This document shows positions 46,185 to 56,316 of a stretch of 64,000 nucleotides of DNA, piece after piece; the stretch's first letter is position 1; every line of letters begins with the position of its first letter. The position numbers and the translations under genes are program-made. Source of the stretch: Moritella sp. 24 (lineage in GTDB: Bacteria; Pseudomonadota; Gammaproteobacteria; Enterobacterales; Moritellaceae); the NCBI RefSeq assembly GCF_018219155.1, contig NZ_CP056123.1, positions 3,109,505 to 3,173,504 on the forward strand. Direction: 5' to 3'. The notes beneath the pieces are model-generated. The model made no database searches. It saw only the letters and a program-made list of their open reading frames with translations, and was not told where the DNA came from.

Positions 46185-46255
46185 ACAAACTATCAACTTA
46201 TCAGTAGGTAACTCTGACAAGGGTCGATAACATCACCTTAGTGAGTTATCAAATA

Positions 46256-46332
46256 TGGGGCGACTGAAGGGATTTGAACCCTCGACAACCGGAATCACAA
46301 TCCGGGGCTCTACCAACTGAGCTACAACCGCC
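46256..46332 (-). tRNA. tRNA-His(GUG)
   Basis: Anticodon loop TTGTGAT reads GUG. The extra G before the acceptor and C73 facing it are the His identity pair. The acceptor GCGGTTG/CAGTCGC has two wobble pairs. CCA is encoded. Confidence 0.95.
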
Positions 46333-46388
46333 ACAAACTTTTATATTAACCCGCTACCTCTATAAGTTAGCGAATCAATCTTAAACAA

Positions 46389-46465
46389 TGGCGACCCCTA
46401 TAGGATTCGAACCTATGGCCTACGGCTTAGAAGGCCGTTGCTCTATCCAACTGAGCTAAGGGGTC
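46389..46465 (-). tRNA. tRNA-Arg(UCU)
   Basis: Acceptor GACCCCT pairs with AGGGGTC; anticodon loop CTTCTAA reads UCU; CCA is encoded. It lies 1 bp from the neighbouring tRNA-Pro. Confidence 0.95.
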
Positions 46466-46466
46466 G

Positions 46467-46543
46467 TGGTCGGTGATAGAGGATTCGAACCTCTGACCCC
46501 CTGGTCCCAAACCAGGTGCGCTACCAAGCTGCGCTAATCACCG
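46467..46543 (-). tRNA. tRNA-Pro(UGG), first copy
   Basis: Identical over 77 bp to the copy at 46019-46095, including the encoded CCA. It is first in the transcribed order Pro-Arg-His-Leu-Pro. Confidence 0.96.
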
Positions 46544-46733
46544 AACTGTTGAAGACTACGTCTGTCAACGAGGGTGGATAATACAGAGTTGCTCTGTTCG
46601 CGTCAAACAGTTTATGTGACCGAACAATTAACTGTTTAATAGTTATACACCGAACGAGATTATAATAACAATACGCATATTTTAGATGCTAATTGCAGAC
46701 TTTTTAGTAAATAGTAACGCAAATCAACAACAA

Positions 46734-46755
46734 AGCAGGTCTTCATTCACCTGCT
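46734..46755 (-). terminator. Hairpin after the Nudix gene
   Basis: AGCAGGT and ACCTGCT form a 7-bp stem with an 8-base loop, followed on the minus strand by TTGTTGTT, 18 bp past the stop. Confidence 0.6.
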
Positions 46756-46772
46756 CATCGTGTCTTTATTAC

Positions 46773-47366
46773 TTATACCAACTCTGCGACCACAGTTTCA
46801 GACCATGATTCTAGATTTAATTTAGACAATTCATCTGCAGCTAAGAAACCAGCTAAGTTCAATGCATCTTCTTTACTTGTAACAACTAAGTCAGCATGAA
46901 CCTCTGCAACTAAGACAATGCCTAAATGCACTTCATCAACCGCTGTCACATCTTTAGAAAGATAACCAATTGTCGACATACCCAAGAAATCAGCTTCTGT
47001 TAAACCAAGTTCTTCGTGTAATTCGCGGTACATTCCCGTGCGTAATGTATCAGCCAATTGGAAAACACCATTCGCATCGTAAACAGCGTCAACAGCATCA
47101 ACGTGACCACCAATACCAATGCTGTATAAGTTGTGTAAGCGTGACTCACCGCCTGATTTAGAACGCTCATAAGCTAAATACTTATCACCCTGCTTTACCA
47201 CTACATATGGAATAAGTTGACGAAATGCAGGGTTTATTTCTAACAGCGCACGCTGCATAATAACAACATCTTTACTTTCGATATTAACAGTCGCACTGTC
47301 AATTAAACGGGTTGAGGGTGCTGCTACGTCTGCAAAAACGGAAATGATATGCTCTTGGTGTTTCAC
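46773..47366 (-). CDS. Nudix-family hydrolase (COG4112-like)
   Basis: A 197-residue protein. The Nudix box is split by an insertion: GGHVDAVDAVYDANGVFQLA, then TGMYRELHEELGLTEADFLG, which holds the REL..EELG core that binds Mg. PYVVVKQGDKYLAYERSKSG precedes it. This layout is that of the predicted phosphohydrolases in COG4112. The substrate is unknown. It diverges from folD across 154 bp. Confidence 0.85.
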   Translation of the reverse strand: MKHQEHIISVFADVAAPSTRLIDSATVNIESKDVVIMQRALLEINPAFRQLIPYVVVKQGDKYLAYERSKSGGESRLHNLYSIGIGGHVDAVDAVYDANGVFQLADTLRTGMYRELHEELGLTEADFLGMSTIGYLSKDVTAVDEVHLGIVLVAEVHADLVVTSKEDALNLAGFLAADELSKLNLESWSETVVAELV

Positions 47367-47520
47367 TGTTATCTACCTAAGTAATTTAAAGCATCTTTAT
47401 AACCAAATAGGTCCTCTTTGTCACTCTAATTAGATGATTATTTATCCCAAGAATTGCTGACAAAGTCACATTTTAGTGCGAAAATAGCGCAACTTTCTAA
47501 CCAAGAGATTCAAAAACTCA

Positions 47521-48378
47521 ATGACTGCTCAAATCATTAATGGAAAAAATATTTCTCAGCAAGTTCGCCAGAATGTTGCTGAAGAAGTGGCTACGCGTAC
47601 TGCACAAGGATTACGCGCCCCGGGTCTTGCTGTGATTTTAGTGGGTGCCGATCCGGCATCACAAGTATATGTTGGGAGCAAACGTCGTGCCTGTGAAGAA
47701 GTAGGCTTCGTTTCTAAATCTTTTGATCTTGAAAAAGATAGCTCACAAGAAGCGTTATTAGCGTTGATTGATGAGTTAAACGCAGATACAACTATCGACG
47801 GCATATTAGTGCAGTTGCCTTTACCTGAACATATTGATACAACCGTTGTGTTGGAACATATTCGTCCAGATAAAGATGTTGATGGTTTCCACCCGTATAA
47901 TGTTGGTCGCTTATCTCAACGTATTCCTGCATTACGCCCTTGTACACCAAAAGGTATTATCACGTTACTTGAATCAACAGGTGTTGACCTACATGGTCTA
48001 GATGCTGTGGTTGTTGGCGCGTCAAATATCGTTGGTCGTCCAATGACGCTTGAATTATTACTTGCAGGCTGTACAACGACGACATGTCACCGCTTCACCC
48101 TGAACCTCGAAGAGCATGTTCGTCGTGCTGACTTAGTGGTTGTTGCAGTGGGCCGCCCTAACTTTATTCCAGGTGAATGGATTAAGAAAGGTGCGATGGT
48201 TGTAGATGTGGGTATTAACCGTTTAGAAAATGGCAAACTTGTTGGTGATGTTGGCTTTGAAGTAGCAAAAGAAAACGCTTCTTTCATTACCCCTGTACCA
48301 GGTGGTGTTGGCCCAATGACTGTAGCAAGCTTAATCGAAAATACGTTAATTTCTTGCCGCGATTACCACTCAAAGTAA
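47521..48378 (+). CDS. folD: Bifunctional methylenetetrahydrofolate dehydrogenase/cyclohydrolase
   Basis: A 285-residue protein, the normal FolD length. [16 protein letters not shown] gives Tyr50 and the catalytic Lys54, [10 protein letters not shown] and [11 protein letters not shown] match the family, and [20 protein letters not shown] and [20 protein letters not shown] are the NADP and C-terminal motifs. It interconverts one-carbon folates in the cytoplasm. Confidence 0.97.
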   Translation: MTAQIINGKNISQQVRQNVAEEVATRTAQGLRAPGLAVILVGADPASQVYVGSKRRACEEVGFVSKSFDLEKDSSQEALLALIDELNADTTIDGILVQLPLPEHIDTTVVLEHIRPDKDVDGFHPYNVGRLSQRIPALRPCTPKGIITLLESTGVDLHGLDAVVVGASNIVGRPMTLELLLAGCTTTTCHRFTLNLEEHVRRADLVVVAVGRPNFIPGEWIKKGAMVVDVGINRLENGKLVGDVGFEVAKENASFITPVPGGVGPMTVASLIENTLISCRDYHSK

Positions 48379-48411
48379 TCACTAAGCAAAAAAGAGTAAA
48401 TCGAATATAAT

Positions 48412-48437
48412 AAAAAGCCGCACTACCTTAGGTAACG
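48412..48437 (+). terminator. Terminator of folD
   Basis: AAAAAGCCGC and GCGGCTTTTTT form a 10-bp stem; the A and T tracts would let it work in both directions. Confidence 0.9.
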
Positions 48438-48521
48438 CGGCTTTTTTGTGTCTTCATTTTAGCTGACAATTTAACGCTTATTCATTATTGGACACTTAAG
48501 TGATGACTTAAAGCTTAACCA

Positions 48522-48995
48522 TTACTTGAAACTTAGCAGTTCAACTTCAAAGATCAGGGTTGAGCCAGCTTGAATGCTACCAGCGCCACGATTACCGTAA
48601 GCTAAGTTACTTGGGATAAAGAAACGACGCTTCTCACCAACAACCATCAACTGTACGCCTTCAGTCCAACCTGGAATAACTTGATTTAAACCAAATGTAA
48701 TAGGCTGTCCACGTTCAACAGAACTATCAAAAACAGTACCATCTAATAATGTACCGTGATAATGCACTGTCACTTTAGAGCGGCCTTTTGGATGCTCAGT
48801 ACCAGTACCTTCTGTTAACACTGTTGACTGTAAGCCTGATGCAGTTACTTCCACACCTTCTTTTTCCATATTTGCCGCTAAAAACTGCTTACCTAACTCA
48901 ATATTTTCAGCCGCTTGTTTTTTATTACCACCCATGCGCTGCATAAGGAAGAAAATGAGTGCACAACCGAGAATAACTGAAATAATTTTTAACAT
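48522..48995 (-). CDS. Membrane-anchored FKBP-type peptidyl-prolyl isomerase
   Basis: A 157-residue protein with one N-terminal membrane segment (ISVILGCALIFFLMQ), a short linker and an FKBP domain: VTVHYHGTLLDGTVFDSS, FGLNQVIPGWTEGVQLMVVG and FFIPSNLAYGNRGAGSI. It helps fold proteins on the periplasmic face. E. coli FklB has no such anchor, so this is a variant. It lies between cysS and folD, with its own terminator region downstream. Confidence 0.9.
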   Translation of the reverse strand: MLKIISVILGCALIFFLMQRMGGNKKQAAENIELGKQFLAANMEKEGVEVTASGLQSTVLTEGTGTEHPKGRSKVTVHYHGTLLDGTVFDSSVERGQPITFGLNQVIPGWTEGVQLMVVGEKRRFFIPSNLAYGNRGAGSIQAGSTLIFEVELLSFK

Positions 48996-49020
48996 GATTA
49001 GTCCTTTATCTAATAAAAAA

Positions 49021-49050
49021 ATGCCAATATCTAGGTCTAGTTATTGGCAT
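49021..49050 (-). terminator. Terminator of cysS
   Basis: ATGCCAATA and TATTGGCAT form a 9-bp stem with a 12-base loop, followed on the minus strand by TTTTTTATT, 20 bp past the stop. Confidence 0.8.
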
Positions 49051-49069
49051 TAAATATCCGTTCGTGAAT

Positions 49070-50461
49070 TTATTTACGACGCCAAGTGGTACCGTTAGCA
49101 CCGTCTTCTAAGACAATACCTAACGCATTTAGTTTATCGCGAGCATCATCAGCCATGCCCCAGTCTTTACTTGCACGAGCATCGTTACGTTGCTTAATAA
49201 GCGCTTCAATTTCAGCTACTTCATCATCTTCGCCCGCATCACCTTGCAAGAAAGCTTCAGGTTCTTGCGACAATAGACCAAGTACATTACCAAATGAAAT
49301 TAACTGCGCGGCTAATTCACCAGCACGTTTTGCGTCAGTCTCTTTAATGCGGTTGATTTCTTTTGCAAGTTCAAACAATACAGGGAATGCTTCAGGTGTA
49401 TTGAAGTCATCATCCATTGCCGCTTTGAATGTTTCTACATACGCTTCACAGCCAGGTACAACACCGTCAACATCTGCAACGGTAACACCACGTAATGCAG
49501 TATATAAACGCTCTAAGCTTGAACGCGCTTGTTTTAAGTTTTCTTCAGAATAGTTTAACTGACTACGATAATGACCAGAAAGTAAGAAGTAACGAACTGA
49601 TTCGCCATCGTACTCTTCTAATACATCACGGATAGTAAAGAAGTTATTCAATGATTTCGACATTTTCACTTTATCGATTTGTACCATACCTGAATGCATC
49701 CACGTATTTACGTACTCACCATTATGTGCACAACATGACTGTGCTACTTCATTTTCATGATGTGGGAACATTAAATCAGAACCACCACCATGAATATCAA
49801 ATACTTCACCAAGCAGTTTATTGTTCATTGCAGAACATTCAATGTGCCAACCTGGACGACCTTCACCCCAAGGAGAAACCCAGCTTGGTTCACCCGGTTT
49901 TGCCATTTTCCATAATACGAAATCCATTGGATTACGCTTATCTGTTTCAACTTCAACACGCGCACCGGCTTGTAGCATATCTAAATCTTGGCCACTTAGC
50001 TTACCGTAATCCGCGAATGTTTTTACTTCAAACAATACGTCGCCACTATTAGCAACATAGGCATGGCCTTTAGCAACTAATTTTTCGATGATCTCGATAA
50101 TATCAGGCATATGGCCCGTTACTGTTGGTTCGATATCAGGGCGGATCATATGCAGCGCATCAAAATCTTCGTGCATTGCTTGAGTGAAACGTGTCGTTAA
50201 CTGATCACATGTTTCGCCATTTTCGTTTGCACGTTTAATGATCTTGTCATCAACATCGGTAATATTACGGATAAATTTAACCGCATAACCGCGATGGCGA
50301 AGGTAACGCACCACAGTATCAAACGCCACAAAAGTACGACCATGACCAATATGACAGTAATCATAGATAGTCACACCACATACGTACATACCGATTTCAC
50401 CTTCGGTGATAGGTTTAAATTCTTCTTTTTGGCGAGTCAGTGTGTTGTAAATCTTCAGCAT
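49070..50461 (-). CDS. cysS: Cysteinyl-tRNA synthetase
   Basis: About 463 residues from the ATG at 50461 ([18 protein letters not shown]), matching the E. coli start; the frame extends to 50497. Cys28, HIGH at residues 37-40, the zinc-site WHIECSAM and HHENEVAQS, and the KMSKS loop ([11 protein letters not shown], about 266-270) are all present. It charges tRNA-Cys. It diverges from ppiB as in many Gammaproteobacteria. Confidence 0.97.
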   Translation of the reverse strand: MLKIYNTLTRQKEEFKPITEGEIGMYVCGVTIYDYCHIGHGRTFVAFDTVVRYLRHRGYAVKFIRNITDVDDKIIKRANENGETCDQLTTRFTQAMHEDFDALHMIRPDIEPTVTGHMPDIIEIIEKLVAKGHAYVANSGDVLFEVKTFADYGKLSGQDLDMLQAGARVEVETDKRNPMDFVLWKMAKPGEPSWVSPWGEGRPGWHIECSAMNNKLLGEVFDIHGGGSDLMFPHHENEVAQSCCAHNGEYVNTWMHSGMVQIDKVKMSKSLNNFFTIRDVLEEYDGESVRYFLLSGHYRSQLNYSEENLKQARSSLERLYTALRGVTVADVDGVVPGCEAYVETFKAAMDDDFNTPEAFPVLFELAKEINRIKETDAKRAGELAAQLISFGNVLGLLSQEPEAFLQGDAGEDDEVAEIEALIKQRNDARASKDWGMADDARDKLNALGIVLEDGANGTTWRRK

Positions 50462-50709
50462 CGAATAGTGATCCTTGCGCAAACAGTAAAAATGCAATTA
50501 ATTGACTGATTTTACCATTAGCATTAATGATTACTAGCTTTGCAGTGGCATAAAACAAGTAAATTTAACGGAACAACCAAAAAAGTGTATAAATCAGGCA
50601 AATGAAAGCACAAAAATAAGCCCTTCCCACCCCTTCTTTCCCTAAAAGCTTTGCCATTGGCACCCTTTAGGATAGAATTTACTCGTTAATTAACTAAAGG
50701 ATCATTAAG

Positions 50710-51207
50710 ATGATAACTCTACATACAGATTTCGGTGATATCAAAATCGCACTTAACTTTGAAAGTGCACCAAAAACAGCAGCTAACTTCCTAGAATACG
50801 CAAAAAGCGGCTTCTACGAAGGTACTATCTTTCACCGTGTAATCGATGGTTTCATGGTTCAAGGTGGCGGCATGCTTCCTGGTATGGAAGAGAAAAATTC
50901 AAATGCACCTATCGAAAATGAAGCAGACAACGGTCTGTCGAATAAGTTAGGTACATTAGCAATGGCACGTACTATGGACCCGCATTCAGCTAGTTCACAA
51001 TTTTTCATTAACGTGAAAGACAACAACTTCCTAGACTTCACAAGCAAGACGTCACAAGGTTGGGGTTACTGTGTATTTGCTGAAGTTGTTGAAGGCATGG
51101 ACGTAGTTGAGAAAATGAAAAAAGTTGCTACAGGCAACAAACGTGGCCACGGTGACGTGCCACTAGAAGACATTATCATTACTAAAGTAACTGTAGAAGA
51201 AGCTTAA
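50710..51207 (+). CDS. ppiB: Cytoplasmic cyclophilin, peptidyl-prolyl isomerase B
   Basis: A 165-residue cyclophilin. [31 protein letters not shown] and [17 protein letters not shown] are active-site motifs; it is close in length to E. coli PpiB. No signal peptide, so it is cytoplasmic. AAGGAT precedes the ATG. A terminator separates it from lpxH. Confidence 0.96.
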   Translation: MITLHTDFGDIKIALNFESAPKTAANFLEYAKSGFYEGTIFHRVIDGFMVQGGGMLPGMEEKNSNAPIENEADNGLSNKLGTLAMARTMDPHSASSQFFINVKDNNFLDFTSKTSQGWGYCVFAEVVEGMDVVEKMKKVATGNKRGHGDVPLEDIIITKVTVEEA

Positions 51208-51230
51208 TCGCTCACTCAGTCTCTTAAAAT

Positions 51231-51263
51231 AAATACACTGCTTAGGTAGTGTATTTTTTTTAT
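51231..51263 (+). terminator. Terminator between ppiB and lpxH
   Basis: AAATACACT and AGTGTATTT form a 9-bp stem followed by TTTTTT, 24 bp past the ppiB stop. Confidence 0.85.
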
Positions 51264-51288
51264 TCACGACAAGGATGAAAGCACCAAT

Positions 51289-52026
51289 ATGACTACTTTG
51301 TTTATTTCAGATCTACACCTTGATGAACGCCGCCCGAAAATCACTCAATTATTTTTACATTTTCTTGCGACCGAAGCGCGCCAAGCCGACGCCCTCTACA
51401 TTCTAGGCGACCTGTTTGAATTTTGGTCTGGTGATGATATTAGTAATCCACTTAACGACAGCGTTCAGGATGGACTCAAAGCGTTAACCGAAAGCGGCGT
51501 TAAATGTTTCTTAGTGAAAGGAAATCGTGATTTCTTAGTCAGTAAACGTTTTGCTAAACGCACTGGTATCACAATCCTAGGAGATTACACTGCGATTGAG
51601 CTTGATGGTCAAAAGGTATTAATTGCACATGGCGACACTTTTTGCACACTTGATGAAAAATACCAAGCATTTCGTACAGCTGTGAATATCCCATGGCGTC
51701 AAACATTATTCACCTGTTTACCTATCTTTGTACGAGAAGCGATTGCCGATAAAATACGTGGTAAAAGCCAAGAAGGTAATCAGCAAAAAAGCATGTCCAT
51801 TATGGATGTAACAGAATCCGAAGTCATTAAACAGATGCAAACATTCGGCTGTGATATTCTAATTCATGGTCATACACATAAACCTAATATACATGACGTT
51901 CCATTAACAGCAGATAAGCATGGTAAACGTATCGTACTAGGTGACTGGTTTGAACAAGGCAGCGTGCTTGTTTGGAAAGATGGCCAATATGACTTGCAAC
52001 AACGTGCATTTTTAAACGGTGCGTAA
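51289..52026 (+). CDS. lpxH: UDP-2,3-diacylglucosamine diphosphatase
   Basis: A 245-residue metallophosphatase: FISDLHLDERRP, ILGDLFEFWSGDD, VKGNRDFLVSKRFA, HGDTFCTLDEKYQ and HGHTHKP supply the metal ligands of the LpxH class. It makes lipid X in lipid A synthesis at the inner membrane. Overall length and order next to ppiB match E. coli (240 residues). Confidence 0.97.
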   Translation: MTTLFISDLHLDERRPKITQLFLHFLATEARQADALYILGDLFEFWSGDDISNPLNDSVQDGLKALTESGVKCFLVKGNRDFLVSKRFAKRTGITILGDYTAIELDGQKVLIAHGDTFCTLDEKYQAFRTAVNIPWRQTLFTCLPIFVREAIADKIRGKSQEGNQQKSMSIMDVTESEVIKQMQTFGCDILIHGHTHKPNIHDVPLTADKHGKRIVLGDWFEQGSVLVWKDGQYDLQQRAFLNGA

Positions 52027-52087
52027 ATAATGTTAGCGTAGATACAGAAAGTCTCACGCCTTCAAATACACTGATAGCAAGATCTAA

Positions 52088-52110
52088 AAAAGGAGCATGA
52101 CGCTCCTTTT
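52088..52110. terminator. Bidirectional terminator between lpxH and purF
   Basis: AAAAGGAGC and GCTCCTTTT form a 9-bp stem with a 5-base loop between two converging genes. Confidence 0.9.
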
Positions 52111-52160
52111 ACGATCTATTGATTAAAGTAATCAACTAAGTCATTTAACTCACACACAGG

Positions 52161-53678
52161 TTATGCACCTTCGTTGTGAATTTCTAAGTTAGCAATTTCT
52201 TCTTTTTGTTCTTTTACTGTTTTAGCATCGTCACTACGAACATCGTTAAGGCGTTGTAAATAAGCCTTATCAATATCACCGGTAACATATTCACCACTAA
52301 ATACAGATGTTTCGAACTTCGTGATCTCAGGATTACATTTCGATACTGCAGCCACTAAATCATCTAGATCTTGGAAAATAAGTGCATCAGCACCAATCAT
52401 TTTCGAAATTTCATTAACGTCACGCCCATGAGCGATCAGTTCATCAGAACTTGGCATATCAATACCGTATACATTTGGATAGCGAACCTCTGGTGCTGCT
52501 GATGCTAAATATACATTTTTCGCACCGGCTTCACGAGCCATCTCAATGATCTGTTCTGACGTGGTGCCACGAACAATAGAGTCATCAACTAATAGTACGT
52601 TCTTACCCGCAAATTCAGATGAGATTGCATTTAACTTACGACGTACAGACTTACGACGTAATGTCTGCCCAGGCATAATAAACGTACGACCAATATAACG
52701 GTTTTTAACGAAACCTTGGCGGTAAGGCAACTTCAATACTTTGGCAATTTCTAACGCACTATCACATGATGTTTCAGGAATAGGAATAACAACATCAATG
52801 TCTAAATCAGTCCATTCACGTGCAATCTTTTGCCCCAATTTTTCACCCATAGCAAGGCGTGATTCGTAAACCGATACCTTGTCTATTGTTGAGTCTGGAC
52901 GAGCAAAGTAAACGAATTCAAAAATACATGGGTTGTGCTGTGCATTTTCAGCGCAGTGCGCACTGAATAACTCACCTTCATCCGTGATATAAACCGCTTC
53001 ACCAGGTTCCACATCACGCACAAATTCAAAACCAACTGCATCAAGTGCAACGGATTCAGAAGCAACCATATATTCTTTATGTCCATGTTCTGTACGCATA
53101 CCTAATACCAACGGACGAATGCCGTTAGGATCACGAAAAGCAACAAGACCATGATTAATAATCAGTGATACCACAGCATAAGCACCGCGTGCTTGCTTGT
53201 GTACAGCTTTAACCGCAGTGAAAATATCTTCTGCTGTTAAATGTAAACTTGGGCATTTATCTAATTCATGCGCCATAACATTAAGTAGTACTTCTGAATC
53301 AGAAGTCGTATTAATGTGACGGCGGGCTTTATGAAATTGATCTTCTTTTAATTGAGCAGCGTTGGTTAGATTTCCGTTATGAGCAAGGGAAATACCGAAC
53401 GGAGAGTTAACATAGAAAGGTTGAGCCTCAGCGGCACTCGAGCTTCCTGCTGTTGGGTATCGAACGTGACCGATACCGATATTACCTTTCAAGCGTTGCA
53501 TGTGTTTAGCTTCGAATACATCGCTCACTAAACCATTCGCTTTGCGCTGCCTAAAGTTTCCATCACTTAAGGTTACAATCCCAGCAGCATCCTGTCCACG
53601 ATGCTGTAATACTGTTAATGCGTCATAGATCGACTGATTAACAGGGGTTGTAGAAACAATGCCAACAATTCCACACAT
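52161..53678 (-). CDS. purF: Amidophosphoribosyltransferase
   Basis: A 505-residue enzyme starting MCGIVGIV, whose Cys2 is the glutaminase nucleophile. [11 protein letters not shown] and [17 protein letters not shown] belong to the glutaminase domain; [17 protein letters not shown] is the PRPP loop. It makes phosphoribosylamine, first step of purine synthesis. It lies after cvpA, as in E. coli. Confidence 0.97.
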   Translation of the reverse strand: MCGIVGIVSTTPVNQSIYDALTVLQHRGQDAAGIVTLSDGNFRQRKANGLVSDVFEAKHMQRLKGNIGIGHVRYPTAGSSSAAEAQPFYVNSPFGISLAHNGNLTNAAQLKEDQFHKARRHINTTSDSEVLLNVMAHELDKCPSLHLTAEDIFTAVKAVHKQARGAYAVVSLIINHGLVAFRDPNGIRPLVLGMRTEHGHKEYMVASESVALDAVGFEFVRDVEPGEAVYITDEGELFSAHCAENAQHNPCIFEFVYFARPDSTIDKVSVYESRLAMGEKLGQKIAREWTDLDIDVVIPIPETSCDSALEIAKVLKLPYRQGFVKNRYIGRTFIMPGQTLRRKSVRRKLNAISSEFAGKNVLLVDDSIVRGTTSEQIIEMAREAGAKNVYLASAAPEVRYPNVYGIDMPSSDELIAHGRDVNEISKMIGADALIFQDLDDLVAAVSKCNPEITKFETSVFSGEYVTGDIDKAYLQRLNDVRSDDAKTVKEQKEEIANLEIHNEGA

Positions 53679-53736
53679 AACCTAAATCCTCGTTTACTGT
53701 GCTTTCGATAAAATGCTATTTATAACGTTTCACTTG

Positions 53737-54246
53737 TCATAAGCTCTGCATATTGTCCCATGCAGATGCTTGATGTTCAAAAAACCATTTAATGAGTGGT
53801 TTTAACTCAGCTATTAGTGGCGAGCCCTGCCACCAAGCTGTTTCTGGGAAACTGGTGAATAACTGTAAAAATAACAGTATCACGCACACCACTAATACTC
53901 CTCGGGCAATACCAAAGCATACACCGAGCAATCTATCCGTACCTGATAAGCCTGTTTTATCCACGAGCTGACCAAGTATGTAATTTAGCAAAGCCCCTAA
54001 TATGAGGGTCGAAATAAATAATAGCGCTATCGCTACGCCATTTTTAACTAACTGTTCACTGAATGCAGCACTAAATGCATCAAAATTTTCTAAGTAAGCA
54101 GCAATATCTTGATAGTAAAATCGAGATATAAAGAAAGCACTGAACCAAGTGCAAAGAGAGAATGCTTCCTTGACAAAACCACGTACTAAACTTATTACTG
54201 AAGATAAGCCAACAACACCTAAAATAAGGTAATCAATCCACGCCAT
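53737..54246 (-). CDS. cvpA: CvpA family inner-membrane protein
   Basis: About 169 residues from the ATG at 54246 (AWIDYLILGVVGLSSVISL), matching E. coli CvpA; a GTG at 54258 is also possible. Four membrane segments, RGFVKEAFSLCTW and TDRLLGVCFGIARGVLVV are family motifs. It is needed for colicin V production in E. coli and is linked to envelope stability. It lies 58 bp before purF. Confidence 0.94.
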   Translation of the reverse strand: MAWIDYLILGVVGLSSVISLVRGFVKEAFSLCTWFSAFFISRFYYQDIAAYLENFDAFSAAFSEQLVKNGVAIALLFISTLILGALLNYILGQLVDKTGLSGTDRLLGVCFGIARGVLVVCVILLFLQLFTSFPETAWWQGSPLIAELKPLIKWFFEHQASAWDNMQSL

Positions 54247-54320
54247 GTTCTGTTTCACTCATTTGAAATTCGCGCCATTGTAACAAGTTAAATACGAGAT
54301 TGATAATAGTTATAAACAAA

Positions 54321-54346
54321 AAAAACCGACATAAATGTCGGTTTTT
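54321..54346 (-). terminator. Terminator after dedD
   Basis: AAAAACCGACA and TGTCGGTTTTT form an 11-bp stem beginning 4 bp past the dedD stop. It separates accD-folC-dedD from cvpA-purF. Confidence 0.9.
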
Positions 54347-54349
54347 TAA

Positions 54350-54961
54350 TTACTTGTCTCGAGGGTCAAATTTCTCAATCACACCCTTCAGGCCTGTGAT
54401 TTTTTCTAATTTTGGTAGTAAACGTTTTAACTCGTTCTTATCCACATTAGGGCCAACATAAAGCCTATTTAACTGACCGGCTTTCTTATAACGCGGCAAT
54501 CGATACGCATCAAATCCAGCCTTCCTGATCTTTTTAACTAAATCATCAACAGCGGCTGAATTCTTAAATGTACCTAGACGGACATTCCAACTATCCCCGA
54601 CTGGTGGCACCTTTTTCGCTACATCGACAGGTTTCACTAACGGCACAAGCTTAGGTGCTTTCGAAATAGGTTTTGGTTCTGACACTGTTTTTTTGACTTT
54701 TTCAGTCGAGGTTAAATTCATTGTCGGCGCAGGTTCGATGAGCAGTTCAGTATCGACCCCCTCATTATCGAGTGAATCGCGCTCTAATGAATCAAAGTTA
54801 ACGGGATCGGCAAGTTCAACCAACGCAGGACGCAAAGGTATACTCGCCGTGTTTTCACGGTACGTTACCTTCTGACCATCTAGTAAGTCCGGTAAAAAAA
54901 TAATACCAATCGCCACTAAAATAATAGTGCCGACTAAACGATGTTGAAATGTCGATGCCAC
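54350..54961 (-). CDS. dedD: DedD-like SPOR-domain protein
   Basis: A 203-residue bitopic protein: a membrane helix (HRLVGTIILVAIGIIFLPDL), a Pro/Lys-rich linker, and a C-terminal SPOR domain (DSWNVRLGTFKNSAAVDDLV, LNRLYVGPNVDKNELKRLLP). SPOR domains bind septal peptidoglycan. It is 6 bp after folC in the usual order. Confidence 0.93.
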   Translation of the reverse strand: MASTFQHRLVGTIILVAIGIIFLPDLLDGQKVTYRENTASIPLRPALVELADPVNFDSLERDSLDNEGVDTELLIEPAPTMNLTSTEKVKKTVSEPKPISKAPKLVPLVKPVDVAKKVPPVGDSWNVRLGTFKNSAAVDDLVKKIRKAGFDAYRLPRYKKAGQLNRLYVGPNVDKNELKRLLPKLEKITGLKGVIEKFDPRDK

Positions 54962-54967
54962 GTTTAT

Positions 54968-56293
54968 TTAACCACTTATATGTTGGATAATTTCCGCTAC
55001 AGTGAAAAATGAGCCGAAACCAATAATAATGTCATTACAATCAGCACTTTGGTTTGCCGATTGCCAAGCTTGCGCTATTGTATCATGACTCATAGCCTGC
55101 TGGCTAAGGCTATCATGGCTTTTCCCATTCAGCAGCATAGCATCTACTAATCCTAGCTCGATTTGCTGACAAGGTGCAGCACGCTCGCCTTGTAACGCTG
55201 CTAGGTGCCAACTATCAATAACACCCGTTAATGCAGCTAAGCTTGCAGCAATATCTTTATCTTTGAGCATACCCACAACAGCGATCACCTTAACGGGTGA
55301 ATGAGCCTGTTGTTTTAAACGTGTCAGTTGTGTTGCCAAATAACGCGCTGATTCTGGATTGTGCGCCACATCCAAAAACTGTTGTGGTGATGAACCCAAT
55401 CGTTGCATACGACCAGGTAGTGTCGCATTAGCAACACCACTGCGGATTGCAGATTCAGGTATCGCTAATCCTAATGCTTGAACGGCGGCAATCGCGGTCG
55501 CTGCATTTTGTAACGGTAACTGTGGTAAAGCGAGATCTGAAAAACGTAATGGTGTGTCATCATTCTTTTTAGTTAAGTCAGTAAACCAATCCCAACCTTC
55601 CGAATTCTGAATATAGTGATAATCACGATTAACCGCGACAAGCTCTGCACCCACTTCATCTGCATATTCAGCAATAGTTGTAGGAGGATTAATTACCCCA
55701 CAAATGGCTTTTTTGTTCGCGCGGAAAATACCTGATTTTTCACGCGCAATGACAGATTTATCTGTACCTAACCAATCGGCATGATCAATATCAATCGTAG
55801 TCACAACAGCAACATCTGCAGACACAATATTTGACGCATCTAAACGTCCGCCTAAACCGACTTCAAGAATAACCACATCTAATGCTGCATCTTGGAATAG
55901 TTTTAACGCCGATAATGTCGTGAATTCAAAATACGTTAATGTCGTATCACCGCGCCCAGCTTCAATAAAAGCAAACGAATCAGCATGTGCTTGTGCGGTT
56001 AACATGTTTCCGTTAACGCGAACGCGCTCACGGTAGTCTTGGATATGAGGTGAACTGGTTACGCCAACATTGTAACCGGCATCAAGTAGAATACGCTCTA
56101 GTAACGCGCATGTTGAACCTTTGCCATTCGTACCGGCAACAGTAATAACTTTGGCATCGAATGTCGTTAATGCTAAGTCATCGGCAACACGTCCTATGCG
56201 ACCTAATCCCATTTCAATATTAACAGGATGAATACTTTCTAAATAGCAAAGCCAGTCTGCAAGAGACTGGCTTTTATTAATATTGTTCAACAT
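54968..56293 (-). CDS. folC: Folylpolyglutamate/dihydrofolate synthase
   Basis: A 441-residue Mur-ligase-type enzyme. GTNGKGST (54-61) is the ATP loop, SPHIQDYRERVRVN and FEFTTLSALKLFQ bind substrates, and FLDVAHNPESARYLA lies in the C-terminal domain. It makes dihydrofolate and adds glutamates. It is 23 bp after accD and 6 bp before dedD. Confidence 0.96.
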   Translation of the reverse strand: MLNNINKSQSLADWLCYLESIHPVNIEMGLGRIGRVADDLALTTFDAKVITVAGTNGKGSTCALLERILLDAGYNVGVTSSPHIQDYRERVRVNGNMLTAQAHADSFAFIEAGRGDTTLTYFEFTTLSALKLFQDAALDVVILEVGLGGRLDASNIVSADVAVVTTIDIDHADWLGTDKSVIAREKSGIFRANKKAICGVINPPTTIAEYADEVGAELVAVNRDYHYIQNSEGWDWFTDLTKKNDDTPLRFSDLALPQLPLQNAATAIAAVQALGLAIPESAIRSGVANATLPGRMQRLGSSPQQFLDVAHNPESARYLATQLTRLKQQAHSPVKVIAVVGMLKDKDIAASLAALTGVIDSWHLAALQGERAAPCQQIELGLVDAMLLNGKSHDSLSQQAMSHDTIAQAWQSANQSADCNDIIIGFGSFFTVAEIIQHISG

Positions 56294-56316
56294 CGGTAAT
56301 AGTTACTCGTTAGTGT

